The notes: a model not told the origin generated them from the letters alone. 41,902 nt of DNA from an uncultured Clostridia bacterium (GCA_947631915.1 CANRNC010000018.1:1-41902), one strand, 5' to 3'. Positions 16,589 to 24,840 are shown, numbered from the stretch's first letter. Made by a program: numbers and translations.

Positions 16589-18463
16589 ATGTCTAGAACG
16601 ATAAAAAACAGTATTATTATTGTACTAATTATAATATTAGGAAGTTCTATGTATTTTACAATGAATTATGCAAAAAATAATTTGATTTCAGAAAATCAAA
16701 CGTCAGGTGGAGAAGTTCAGCAAAATCAAAATGGAGGAATGCCACCATCAATGCCAAAAGGTAATGGTAATAGTATGGGTGAACCACCAGAAATGCCAAC
16801 ATCTGGTAATAATCCTTTTGGAGAAAATTCAGAGCAAGAAGGAACAAGAGATATGAATAAACCACCTGCTAAACCAGACGGAGAAGATAATATGCCATCA
16901 TCAGGAAATGAACAAAATATGCAAGAACCATTTGGAAATATGCCTAACAATATGAATGCCACAAGTCAAAATCAAGAAAAAGAAAGTAAAGGATTGACAA
17001 ATATATACTATATAATTTTTGGCGTAGAAAGTTTAGCAACTTCATTATTATTTGTCTATTTAATAATGTCAAACTTTAATAAGAAAACTTTAAGAGAAAC
17101 TTTAAAAAGTGGAGATAAGATATTAATATACTTATTACTAGTAATAATTTTGACAGGAGGAATGACATTTGCTGATATTTATGTAACCAATAATTATTTT
17201 CTAGAAGATAGTATTCAACAGCAAAATAATATTATGAATGATACTAATTTTACTAATATGAATGGAAATAATGATGGTACATCTGTGGCAACAGCAGGAA
17301 GTATAGAAGTAGAAAACACAGAAGAACTATCTAATGAGACTTATTCCACAAGTACAAGTGATGAAAGTGTTATTTTAGTTAAAGATGGAGGAGAGTTAAC
17401 TTTAACTGATGCAGTAGTAGAAAAAACAGGTGGAGATAGTTCAAATATAGAAAATTCAGAATTTTATGGCGTAAATTCAGGAATACTTGTAACAGAAGAT
17501 TCAACAGCAACAATAAAGGGAGCAACTATTTCAACAAATGCGAAGGGAAGCAATGCAGTATTTTCTACAGGGAGTAATTCAAAAATATATATAAGTGATT
17601 CAACAATTACTACAAGTGGAAGTAGTTCTGCAAGAGGATTAGATAGTACTTATGGAGGTTACATTGAAGCAGATAATGTAACAATAACAACACAAGGTGG
17701 ATCTTGTGCAACTCTTGCTACAGATAGAGGAGAAGGAACTGTAATTGCAAAGAATTCTAAATTAGAAACAAATGGATCAGGTTCTCCGATAATATATTCA
17801 ACAGGAGAGATTTCCATTTCAAATACAACAGGAGTAGCAAATGGCTCACAGATGGTAGTAATAGAAGGAAAAAATTCAGCTACTGTAGAAAACTCTAGTC
17901 TTGAAGCAAATGCAAAAGGAAACAGAGGAGATGTGGATCAAGCAGGAGTTATGATATATCAGTCTATGTCAGGAGATGCAAATGTAGGAACAGGTAATTT
18001 TACTGCTACAGATTCAAATTTAACAATATCTTCTAGTTCAGACTATTATCAAACAGCACCAATGTTCTTTATAACAAACACAGATGCGATAATAAATCTA
18101 ACTAATACAAAATTAGAGTTTGGAAGTAATATCTTAATTAGTGCAAAGGGGACAACAGAGTGGGGTACTACAGGAGCAAATGGAGGAAATGTAACATTAA
18201 ATGCGGATAATCAAGAATTAGAAGGAAATATTGAAATAGATAATATTTCAACTTTGCAAATGAATTTACAAAATTCAAATTATGCAGGAATAATAAATGG
18301 TAATAATAATGCCAAAAGTATTAAATTGAAATTAGATAGTTCGTCAACAATTACATTAACAGGAGATTGTTATGTAACAGCTTTAGAAGATGAAGATGTT
18401 ACATATAGGAATATAAATTTTAATGGATATAAATTATATATAAATGGAACTGCAATAAATTAG
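16589..18463 (+). CDS. Membrane-anchored surface protein with right-handed beta-helix domain (624 aa)
   Basis: An AAGGGAG site eight bases upstream sets the start at 16589, not the frame-open codon at 16538. Segment order: signal-anchor (about 8-28); disordered Pro/Met/Asn/Gly-rich stretch (about 35-135; repeated PPSMPKG, PPEMP, NMPNNMN); two more membrane helices (about 140-162 and 178-200); then an extracellular domain from about 235 to the end. That domain is built of short strand-turn repeats such as VNSGILVTEDSTATIKGATIS and SNAVFSTGSNSKIYISDST, typical of a parallel beta-helix. The repeats resemble the Cthe_2159-type carbohydrate-binding beta-helix family of Clostridia (my recollection, not searched). 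It could be an adhesin or polysaccharide-binding protein; no catalytic residues are recognised. It lies just upstream of the dockerin-glucanase unit but has its own terminator. Confidence 0.75.
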   Translation: MSRTIKNSIIIVLIIILGSSMYFTMNYAKNNLISENQTSGGEVQQNQNGGMPPSMPKGNGNSMGEPPEMPTSGNNPFGENSEQEGTRDMNKPPAKPDGEDNMPSSGNEQNMQEPFGNMPNNMNATSQNQEKESKGLTNIYYIIFGVESLATSLLFVYLIMSNFNKKTLRETLKSGDKILIYLLLVIILTGGMTFADIYVTNNYFLEDSIQQQNNIMNDTNFTNMNGNNDGTSVATAGSIEVENTEELSNETYSTSTSDESVILVKDGGELTLTDAVVEKTGGDSSNIENSEFYGVNSGILVTEDSTATIKGATISTNAKGSNAVFSTGSNSKIYISDSTITTSGSSSARGLDSTYGGYIEADNVTITTQGGSCATLATDRGEGTVIAKNSKLETNGSGSPIIYSTGEISISNTTGVANGSQMVVIEGKNSATVENSSLEANAKGNRGDVDQAGVMIYQSMSGDANVGTGNFTATDSNLTISSSSDYYQTAPMFFITNTDAIINLTNTKLEFGSNILISAKGTTEWGTTGANGGNVTLNADNQELEGNIEIDNISTLQMNLQNSNYAGIINGNNNAKSIKLKLDSSSTITLTGDCYVTALEDEDVTYRNINFNGYKLYINGTAIN

Positions 18464-18465
18464 AA

Positions 18466-18497
18466 AATGATAGTATACTTTATAGTATACTATCATT
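18466..18497 (+). terminator. Long palindromic terminator after the beta-helix gene
   Basis: AATGATAGTATACT (18466-18479) pairs perfectly with 18484-18497 around a 4-base loop: a 14-bp stem. The T run is weak (CTGATTT), so some readthrough into the glucanase genes is possible. Confidence 0.6.
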
Positions 18498-18513
18498 CTG
18501 ATTTACATAACTA

Positions 18514-18542
18514 TTGCTAAAATAATCTAAGTGTTGTATAAT
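18514..18542 (+). promoter_or_regulatory. Promoter of the glucanase-cohesin unit
   Basis: TTGCTA (18514-18519), 17-base spacer, TATAAT (18537-18542), 28 bases ahead of the start at 18570. Confidence 0.6.
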
Positions 18543-18569
18543 TAAAGAATATTAGGGGAGGAATTATAT

Positions 18570-20084
18570 ATGAAAAAGATAATAGCAATAGTTTTTATTA
18601 TAATCGTAACTTTATTTTTAACACTATTTATAATTAATAAATCATTTGCATTAGATAACAATGTTAAAGATATCAAATACTATAATAATTTAGCAGAAAA
18701 TGAAAATGTAGTAACTATATTATTGGATGAGAAAACAGTTTCTAGAAAAGCAACTAAAAAAGAAGTTATGGAACATGATTCAAAAATTCAAAATATAAAA
18801 GATTCTAATAAGAATATATTAAAAGATACAGATTTAGTCAAAACAGGAGATTATATAACTATAAATGATACAGACTATCTAGTTGTTTTATATGGAGATG
18901 TAAATAAAGACGGATACATTAGTGATATAGACGATATAATGATAGTTAAAAACAATTATTCAGGTGCTAGAGAAGTTGATAATATAGAAAAATTATCAGC
19001 CAATTTAGTAAATGATGATGTTTTAGACAACCAAGATATTGCTAGAATGATAAAGATATATTTAGGATTACTAAATAGCAATCTAACAACAAAAATACCT
19101 GAAGGATATATAAGTTTTGAAGAAGATAATGGTGGAACTGAAGAACCAGGAAAAGATGATGAACAACAAGGAGAAGAACATCAAGGCAATACACCTTTGG
19201 CAGTTCATGGTAAACTTAATGTGGTTGGAACAAATATAGTAGATAAGAATGGAGCTATATTTCAATTAAAGGGTGTAAGTACACATGGATTACAATGGTT
19301 TCCTCAATATGTAAATCAAGAAGCATTTGTATATATGAGAGATGAATGGGGAATAAATGCAGTAAGACTTGCAATGTATTCTGATCCGAATGTTGGTTAC
19401 ACAACAGCTTTACACCAAGTAGTAGATAATGGTGTAGAATATGCAAAAAATGCAGGACTATATGTAATAATAGATTGGCATATTTTAAGTGATGGTAATC
19501 CAAATACATATAAAGATTCAGCAATTAAATTTTTCAAAGAAATGACTGAAAAATACAAAGACTATGATAATGTAATATACGAGATTTGCAATGAACCAAA
19601 TGGGGATGTTCAATGGGAAAGAGATATAAAGCCTTATGCTCAAGAATTAATTAGAGAAATAAGAAATATTGATAATGATGCAATAATAGTAGTAGGAACT
19701 CCAACTTGGTCTCAAGATGTCGATGTTGTTGCACAAAGCCCTATTACAGGATATGACAATATAATGTATACTTTACATTTCTATGCAGGAACTCATAAGG
19801 AATATTTAAGACAAAAATTATCAACAGCATTAAATTCATCATTACCTATATTCGTAACAGAATTTGGTATTTCTGATGCTTCTGGAAATGGTGCATTAGA
19901 TATAAATGAAGGAAATATTTGGATAGACTTTTTAAATCAAAATAATATAAGTTGGATGTGCTGGAATTTGTCTAATAATAATGAAAGTTCGGCATTATTA
20001 AAAAATACTAATAAAGTAACAGGATGGACAAACGAAGAATTATCAGAACAAGGAAAATGGCTATTAGATGCCTTAAAAAGATAG
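18570..20084 (+). CDS. Secreted GH5 endoglucanase with N-terminal dockerin (504 aa)
   Basis: Predicted exported cellulase/beta-glucanase. Order: signal peptide (1-28, ends SFA-L); a small all-beta region (about 30-105) ending TGDYITINDTDYLVVLYG; dockerin type I (109-168) with a canonical Ca2+ loop DVNKDGYISDID and a second, degraded loop (NLVNDDVLDNQD), each followed by a hydrophobic helix; an acidic Glu/Gly/Gln linker (184-207); GH5 catalytic barrel (about 213-500). The acid/base is E342 in CNEPNG and the nucleophile E431 in VTEFG; H304 (DWHIL), H403 (LHFYAG) and WMCWNLSNNNESSAL also match GH5 subfamily 2. The dockerin sits before, not after, the enzyme, the reverse of most cellulosomal enzymes. 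The next gene, 12 bases downstream, encodes a cohesin-like protein, its probable receptor. GGGGAGG ribosome site. Confidence 0.9.
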   Translation: MKKIIAIVFIIIVTLFLTLFIINKSFALDNNVKDIKYYNNLAENENVVTILLDEKTVSRKATKKEVMEHDSKIQNIKDSNKNILKDTDLVKTGDYITINDTDYLVVLYGDVNKDGYISDIDDIMIVKNNYSGAREVDNIEKLSANLVNDDVLDNQDIARMIKIYLGLLNSNLTTKIPEGYISFEEDNGGTEEPGKDDEQQGEEHQGNTPLAVHGKLNVVGTNIVDKNGAIFQLKGVSTHGLQWFPQYVNQEAFVYMRDEWGINAVRLAMYSDPNVGYTTALHQVVDNGVEYAKNAGLYVIIDWHILSDGNPNTYKDSAIKFFKEMTEKYKDYDNVIYEICNEPNGDVQWERDIKPYAQELIREIRNIDNDAIIVVGTPTWSQDVDVVAQSPITGYDNIMYTLHFYAGTHKEYLRQKLSTALNSSLPIFVTEFGISDASGNGALDINEGNIWIDFLNQNNISWMCWNLSNNNESSALLKNTNKVTGWTNEELSEQGKWLLDALKR

Positions 20085-20096
20085 GGGGATATTAAA

Positions 20097-20735
20097 ATGA
20101 AAAATAAATTAATTTTAGTAAACCTAATTCTAATAGCATTTTTAAGTATATCTACTATAAGTTTAGGTTTCAGTATTGATATGGAGATGGATAAAACAAA
20201 AGATTTAAAAGTAGATGATGAAGTTATATACAGTATTAATTTGAATGAAAAGATTATAGGGGCTAGCTTTAAAATTAATTATGATATAAGCAACTTAAAA
20301 TTAGTTGACAGCGAATCAGAAAATTTATATGTATCAGAAAATAATGGACAAGTAGCGTGTGTGTATTTGGATATAGAAGATAAAGGAACAGATACCTTAA
20401 AGATTAAATTTAAAGTATTAAATACAAATATAGCAAATTTTAATTTTAGTTTAAATGAAGCAAAATTTGTAACGCTAGAAAATCAAAGTTCTTATGAACA
20501 AAACGATATTGAAGGAATTACCAAAATAATAACTATTGAAAAATCTACAAGTGAAAATATAGATAATACCAATAAGAATGAAAATAATCCAAAAACAGAA
20601 CAACAACAAGATAATACAACTATAACAAATAAAATTCCACAAACTGGAACAAGTGATATAATATTTATTTTAATAGGAATAACAGGTTTAATGATAATTT
20701 ATCATACTATTAAATTAAAAAGAATCAGTAAATAA
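20097..20735 (+). CDS. Cohesin-like cell-wall protein with IPQTG sorting signal (212 aa)
   Basis: Signal peptide (1-25); beta-sandwich domain (about 26-150) with the cohesin-type pattern GASFKINYDISNLKLV early and TLKIKFKVLNT...NFNFSLNEAKF late; Asn/Gln/Thr-rich linker (150-178); then KIPQTG (179-184), a hydrophobic helix and the basic tail KLKRISK. That C-terminus is a standard sortase substrate (LPxTG variant with Ile first). The cohesin call rests on the strand pattern and on the dockerin enzyme in the same operon; pairwise identity to known cohesins would be low. Likely role: wall-linked receptor that holds the GH5 enzyme at the cell surface. A candidate sortase lies at 39650. GGGGG ribosome site; a strong terminator follows. 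Confidence 0.75.
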   Translation: MKNKLILVNLILIAFLSISTISLGFSIDMEMDKTKDLKVDDEVIYSINLNEKIIGASFKINYDISNLKLVDSESENLYVSENNGQVACVYLDIEDKGTDTLKIKFKVLNTNIANFNFSLNEAKFVTLENQSSYEQNDIEGITKIITIEKSTSENIDNTNKNENNPKTEQQQDNTTITNKIPQTGTSDIIFILIGITGLMIIYHTIKLKRISK

Positions 20736-20743
20736 TGAATAAG

Positions 20744-20774
20744 CTGTAGAGGCAATATTGCTCTACAGTTTTTT
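20744..20774 (+). terminator. Terminator after the glucanase-cohesin unit
   Basis: CTGTAGAG (20744-20751) pairs with CTCTACAG (20761-20768), inner CAAT/ATTG extension, then TTTTTT. Confidence 0.92.
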
Positions 20775-20795
20775 ATTAAGATTTATAAATAGTCC

Positions 20796-20824
20796 TTGTA
20801 AATTTATATAGAAAATGATAAAAT
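20796..20824 (+). promoter_or_regulatory. Promoter of the thioesterase gene
   Basis: TTGTAA (20796-20801), 17-base spacer, extended -10 TGATAAAAT (TAAAAT at 20819-20824). Confidence 0.6.
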
Positions 20825-20863
20825 ACGAAAAAATATTTGATTGAATAAATAAAGGAGAATACA

Positions 20864-21280
20864 ATGGGAATAACGTTCGAAAGAAAAATTAATTACTATG
20901 AAACAGATAGAATGGGAGTAGTACATCATTCAAATTATATAAGATTTTTAGAAGAAGCAAGATGCTATTGGTTAGAAAGTATAGATATGCCATTTTCAAT
21001 TTTAGAAGAAAACGGTATAACGATTCCAGTATTAGGAGTAAACTGTCAATATAAATATCATGTTACTTTTGGAGATACTATATTGATAAATGTTTTTGTA
21101 AAAGAATATTCAGGAGTAAGAATGACTGTTGGATATGAAGTAAAAGATAAAGAAACAGGAAAAATAGTTTTAACAGGAGAAACAAAACATTGTTTTACTA
21201 ATATAGAATTAAGACCAATTAATTTAAAAAAATATAATCCACAATTCTCTAGTAAATTTGAAAATTTAGTAGAAAAATAA
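20864..21280 (+). CDS. Acyl-CoA thioesterase, 4HBT hotdog family (138 aa)
   Basis: Cytoplasmic hotdog-fold hydrolase of the YbgC/FadM/4-hydroxybenzoyl-CoA type. The N-terminal motif YYETDRMGVVHHSNYIRFLEEAR (about 11-33) contains the catalytic Asp15 and the following His-x-x-Y; the rest has the long helix and five-strand sheet pattern, including GVNCQYKYHVTFGDTILI. Length is normal for the family. AAAGGAG ribosome site ten bases before the ATG. The acyl substrate cannot be told from the sequence. It has its own promoter; the ZIP transporter follows after 75 bases. Confidence 0.87.
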   Translation: MGITFERKINYYETDRMGVVHHSNYIRFLEEARCYWLESIDMPFSILEENGITIPVLGVNCQYKYHVTFGDTILINVFVKEYSGVRMTVGYEVKDKETGKIVLTGETKHCFTNIELRPINLKKYNPQFSSKFENLVEK

Positions 21281-21355
21281 TTATATATGAATAATAAGTA
21301 TTATATTAACATAATAGCAAATATAGAATATTATATAATATAGGAGGACAAAAAC

Positions 21356-22117
21356 TTGAATATATTATATAGTATAGGCGGAATTTTAATACCTTTCATT
21401 GGAACAAGTTTTGGAAGTAGTTTTGTATTCTTTATGAAAAAGAATATGAGCGAAACTTTTCAAAAAATAATTGTAGGTTTTGCATCAGGAGTTATGATTG
21501 CAGCTAGTGTATGGTCACTTATACTTCCAGCAGTTGAGATGGCAGAAAATCAAGGTGTAATATCTTGGGTACCTGCAACAGTAGGACTATTATTTGGAGT
21601 AATTTTTTTACTTTTTATAAATAAAATAGCAGAAAAGTTTGAAAATAAGCCAAATGGAAAAAAGTTGAATATGTTATTATTTTCAGTTACACTACATAAT
21701 ATTCCAGAAGGAATGGCAGTAGGTGTATGCTTTGCAGGATTTTTAGCAGGAAATGCAGGAATAACATTACTAGAAGCTGTGGTTTTGGCCATAGGTATAG
21801 CAATACAAAATATTCCAGAGGGTGCAATAATATCAATGCCTTTAAAAATGAAAGGAATGGGTAAAGGAAAGGCATTTTTATATGGTGTGATGTCAGGAAT
21901 AGTTGAACCTATTGCAGCTCTGATAACTATATCATTAATAAATGTTGTAGTACCAATATTACCATATCTTTTAGCTTTTGCTGCAGGTGCTATGATATTT
22001 GTAGTAATTGAAGAATTAATTCCTGAAATGCATAGTGGAAAAAAGTCTATGTTAGGAGTAATTGGTGTAACTATGGGATTTGCGGTAATGATGATATTAG
22101 ATATTGCATTAGGATAA
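21356..22117 (+). CDS. ZIP-family metal transporter (GufA-like) (253 aa)
   Basis: Membrane importer for divalent metals, most often zinc. TTG start at 21356, eight bases after TAGGAGG; the first in-frame ATG is inside the first helix. About eight membrane segments. The binuclear metal site is in TM4 HNIPEGMAVG (H114, N115, E118) and TM5 QNIPEGAIIS (Q151, N152, E155), with a further Glu in GIVEPIAA (TM6) and EELIPEMHSG near the C-terminus. The usual first His of TM5 is Gln here, as in many GufA-type bacterial members. The cytoplasmic loop (90-105) is short and lacks the His-rich stretch of eukaryotic ZIPs. Confidence 0.9.
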   Translation: MNILYSIGGILIPFIGTSFGSSFVFFMKKNMSETFQKIIVGFASGVMIAASVWSLILPAVEMAENQGVISWVPATVGLLFGVIFLLFINKIAEKFENKPNGKKLNMLLFSVTLHNIPEGMAVGVCFAGFLAGNAGITLLEAVVLAIGIAIQNIPEGAIISMPLKMKGMGKGKAFLYGVMSGIVEPIAALITISLINVVVPILPYLLAFAAGAMIFVVIEELIPEMHSGKKSMLGVIGVTMGFAVMMILDIALG

Positions 22118-22129
22118 TTTATTAATTTG

Positions 22130-22159
22130 AAAGCAGATAATTGAAAATTATCTGCTTTT
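22130..22159 (+). terminator. Terminator after the ZIP gene
   Basis: AAAGCAGATAATT (22130-22142) pairs perfectly with 22146-22158 around GAA, then TTTTA. Confidence 0.88.
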
Positions 22160-22222
22160 ATGGTATTATATAAAAGAATTAACTTTTAAGAAAATAATTA
22201 ATAAAGAGGGATAAAATTAAAC

Positions 22223-23266
22223 ATGAAAAAGAAATATTTAAGGAATTTAATATTATTTATACTGATAATTTTATTAACTTTCTATATTATATTGAAAGAC
22301 CAAGATATAAATAAAGTAGTTAATGTATTATCAAGTATAGATTTAAGATATATATTAATTGCAATACTATGTATGTGTTTATATTTAGCATGTGAAGCTA
22401 TAAACATAGGGAGAACATTAAAAACGTTAGGAGAGAAATCAACATTTTACAGAAATATAAAGTATGCATTAATAGGATTTTTCTTTAGTTCTGTAACTCC
22501 CGCTGCAAGTGGAGGTCAGCCAATGCAAATATATTATATGAATAAAGACAAGATATCGGTTGCAAATTCTACACTAGCTCTTTTAATAAATTTGACTAGC
22601 ATGCAAATAGTAACAATATCAATAGCTATAGTTAGTTTGTGCTTTAATTATGAGTATATGAATAATCTATTGATTTGGCTATTTATATTAGGAATTTTCC
22701 TTAATGCGACAGCTTTAACATTATTAATAATATCAGTATTTTCTAAAAGAATGACTAACGGATTAATTAATATAGTAATAAAAATATTAGAATTCTTTAA
22801 GGTTAAGAATATAGAAGATAAGAAAGATAAACTTAAAAATGAGTTAAATAAATATCAATCAAGTGCAACATACATAAAATCAAATAAGAAAATTATTTTA
22901 AGAATACTATTAACTACATACATTCAATTTTTTATATATTATAGTATAGCATATTGGGTATATTGCTCATTTGGATTAAGAGATTATAATATTTTACAAA
23001 TATTATCTATGCAGTCAGTATTGTTTGCAACAGTATCAGGAATACCATCTCCAGGTGCAGTTGGAGTTAGCGAAGGAGGATTTTTAGAGATATTTAGAAA
23101 TGTATACTCTAATGAAATGCTTAATGAAGCTATGCTATTAAATAGAGGAGTAAGTTTTTATTTATTTGTAATAATTAGTTCAGTAATAGTTATGATATAT
23201 ACAGTAATAGATAAAAAAGAGCAAAAAACAAGTGATGATCAGTTGCATAGGAGTGATAACAATTAG
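22223..23266 (+). CDS. LPG-synthase transmembrane-type membrane protein (PF03706-like) (347 aa)
   Basis: Polytopic membrane protein with about eight helices, of the flippase-like part of lysylphosphatidylglycerol synthase (AglD/MprF N-terminal domain). Family strings are GFFFSSVTPAASGGQPMQIYYM (about 90-111), where most members have TPSxxGGxP, and SGIPSPGAVGVSEGGFLEIF (about 272-291), typical for 'PGGxGxxE'. There is no C-terminal aminoacyl-transferase domain, so it does not itself make lysyl-PG. It may flip a lipid or glycolipid. The ribosome site is weak (AGAGGG 11 bases upstream). The C-terminal tail is polar. The next gene's promoter starts four bases after its stop codon. Confidence 0.83.
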   Translation: MKKKYLRNLILFILIILLTFYIILKDQDINKVVNVLSSIDLRYILIAILCMCLYLACEAINIGRTLKTLGEKSTFYRNIKYALIGFFFSSVTPAASGGQPMQIYYMNKDKISVANSTLALLINLTSMQIVTISIAIVSLCFNYEYMNNLLIWLFILGIFLNATALTLLIISVFSKRMTNGLINIVIKILEFFKVKNIEDKKDKLKNELNKYQSSATYIKSNKKIILRILLTTYIQFFIYYSIAYWVYCSFGLRDYNILQILSMQSVLFATVSGIPSPGAVGVSEGGFLEIFRNVYSNEMLNEAMLLNRGVSFYLFVIISSVIVMIYTVIDKKEQKTSDDQLHRSDNN

Positions 23267-23269
23267 AAA

Positions 23270-23298
23270 TTGACATTTTATGTAAAATAAATTATAAT
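23270..23298 (+). promoter_or_regulatory. Consensus promoter of the acidic repeat protein
   Basis: TTGACA (23270-23275), exactly 17 bases, TATAAT (23293-23298): a perfect vegetative promoter. It gives a leader of about 125 bases. Confidence 0.9.
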
Positions 23299-23304
23299 AT
23301 AAGT

Positions 23305-23420
23305 AAGGCGTGGTGAGCCATTTATATATATGGGTAATGGAACTTTCAATTACTCAATTTAATAACGGTCATAATATAGATTAATTTGTAACTTTTAACT
23401 TTGCAACTTAAAAATAGGAG
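23305..23420 (+). other. Long structured leader of the acidic repeat protein gene
   Basis: About 120 untranslated bases with short complementary segments (GGC 23308-23310 with GCC 23317-23319; GTAAT with ATTAC around 23333-23354) and later T/A-rich sequence up to the AGGAGG at 23417. I do not recognise a known riboswitch. It could be a regulatory leader or plain sequence. Confidence 0.3.
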
Positions 23421-23428
23421 GAAAGAAT

Positions 23429-24616
23429 ATGAGTAAAGAAATTAAGGAAATGAGTCGGTTACAAGAAATGCTGTTAGCAGATGTGGATGATATAGACGAC
23501 ATAGAATATGATGACTCTATAGAAGAGAGCGAATCTATTGATTCTAATACTGATGCTAATGCTGAAGATGAAGTTGATGATGAAGATTTGGTTTTCATTA
23601 ACTTGAAAGATGAAACAAAAGAAGACAAAGAGCTGGAAAAGTTCTTTACAGAACTGGAAAGCGAAGATAGCCAAAGCGTGATTAATTCAGAACAGGTAGA
23701 AAAGTATATGCAACATTTAGAAGATCTCAAGGCTAAAAAAACAAAAAATCGGAAGAATAAAAAAAGGGCATTGATTGCTGCTATTATACTTTCTTTAATC
23801 TATATACTGTGGAGTTGCTACAGTATAAATGAAAGAAATCATGTACCTCAAGTAAGTAAATCAAGTATGTTAAGGCCGTTGCCTAAAATTGATTTACCAG
23901 ATGTAATAATAGTACAAGTACCTGAGGAAAAGGGCGATGATGAGACTGAAATTCAAGAAGAAGAGGTTGACGAAAACCAAACACAGGACGAAAGTACAGA
24001 TAAGAATAAGGGAGGAAACACTAAAGTAAATAACAAAGATAAGGACAAACACAATGCTGATAATCAGGATCAGACAAATACTGATGATCAAAACCAAACT
24101 GATACTGATAATCAGAACCAAACTGATATCGATAATCAGAATCAGACTGATATTGATAATCAGAACCAAACTGATATCGATAATCAGAACCAGAACCAGA
24201 ATCAGGATCAAAATCAGAATCAAAATCAGAATCAAAATCAGAATCAAAATAATAATGATAATTATAATGATGATGGTGATGATGGTGGCGATGACGGTGA
24301 TGATGATGATCAAGGGTCAAGCGGTGGAAAAGAACCAGAACAAAATGAGCCTCCCAAAGTATCCGAGACTAAGCCTGAAGAACAGCCTAAAGAAGACCAA
24401 GAAGATAATGATGGTGTGAAAGCAACACCATCACTGCCTGAGGACAAGTCAGAGGAGATACCCGAGATAGAGTCAAGTGAAAACAACATTGTTTTTACAA
24501 CTACTGAACAAGAGCAAGAATTATCATCTACATCAAGTGAGCAGTCTGAAAGCGAACCTGAAAGCATAAGTGATAATATTGTTTTTACAGATTCTTCACC
24601 AGAATCTAACTCCTAA
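23429..24616 (+). CDS. Acidic, repeat-rich single-pass membrane protein (395 aa)
   Basis: ATG at 23429 behind AGGAGG. Residues 1-95 are acidic (many Asp/Glu/Ser), 96-112 strongly basic (KAKKTKNRKNKKR), 113-134 a membrane helix (ALIAAIILSLIYILW), then a proline-containing stretch (PLPKIDLPDVIIVQVPEE) and a very long disordered outer tail. By the positive-inside rule the acidic N-terminus is cytoplasmic and the tail external. The tail has DNQNQTDI-type octads, then NQ repeats, a D/G-rich block and Pro/Glu/Ser-rich sequence; INNIVFTTTE and DNIVFTDSS echo each other near the end. No enzyme motif is seen. It has more G/C than neighbours (25 of 60 in line 24361-24420) and its own perfect promoter and terminator. 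Possible spacer, tether or membrane-wall linker; function unknown. Confidence 0.75.
   Translation: MSKEIKEMSRLQEMLLADVDDIDDIEYDDSIEESESIDSNTDANAEDEVDDEDLVFINLKDETKEDKELEKFFTELESEDSQSVINSEQVEKYMQHLEDLKAKKTKNRKNKKRALIAAIILSLIYILWSCYSINERNHVPQVSKSSMLRPLPKIDLPDVIIVQVPEEKGDDETEIQEEEVDENQTQDESTDKNKGGNTKVNNKDKDKHNADNQDQTNTDDQNQTDTDNQNQTDIDNQNQTDIDNQNQTDIDNQNQNQNQDQNQNQNQNQNQNQNNNDNYNDDGDDGGDDGDDDDQGSSGGKEPEQNEPPKVSETKPEEQPKEDQEDNDGVKATPSLPEDKSEEIPEIESSENNIVFTTTEQEQELSSTSSEQSESEPESISDNIVFTDSSPESNS
24057..24252 (+). repeat. In-frame tandem repeats: 24-bp octads, then AATCAG/AACCAG hexamers
   Basis: About five 24-base units encoding DNQNQTD(I/T) run from 24057 to 24182, followed by a hexamer array (AATCAGAATCAAAATCAG and so on) encoding NQNQ to about 24252. 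All units are multiples of three, so copy-number change would alter tail length without a frameshift. Confidence 0.88.
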
Positions 24617-24650
24617 AAAATCGGAGAATATTATAATATAAGACCGTTAG

Positions 24651-24680
24651 GTCCCAAGGAGAAATTCTTGGGGCTTTTTT
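24651..24680 (+). terminator. Terminator after the acidic repeat protein
   Basis: GTCCCAAG (24651-24658) pairs with CTTGGGGC (24667-24674), one T-G pair, followed by TTTTTT. Between here and the next promoter (24681-24811) I see only AT-rich sequence. Confidence 0.88.
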
Positions 24681-24811
24681 ATTATTGGGTGAAATAGAAA
24701 TTATGTATTTAATAATTATTATAATTAAAGTTAAATGAGATCAGAAGATTAATTAAATATTATTAAAGATGAAAAATAGGTTATAAAAAGCTAAAAAGGT
24801 TACATAAACTA

Positions 24812-24840
24812 TTGACTATTAGCAACAATTATAGTATAAT
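24812..24840 (+). promoter_or_regulatory. Promoter of the giant repeat protein
   Basis: TTGACT (24812-24817), 17-base spacer, TATAAT (24835-24840). The 12-base word ACAATTATAGTA overlaps the -10 region (24825-24836) and recurs 36 bases on at 24861-24872, a possible operator pair or a second start region. Confidence 0.75.

Noticed and set aside
24057-24252. CRISPR-like array of regular repeats
   Set aside because: Repeats are contiguous, in frame and without spacers; they are protein-coding tandem repeats.
23894-24419. Long open frames on both strands over the acidic repeat gene (His/Asp-rich and Ile/Leu-rich)
   Set aside because: They are shadows of the low-complexity NQ/DG repeats; no ribosome sites or start context.
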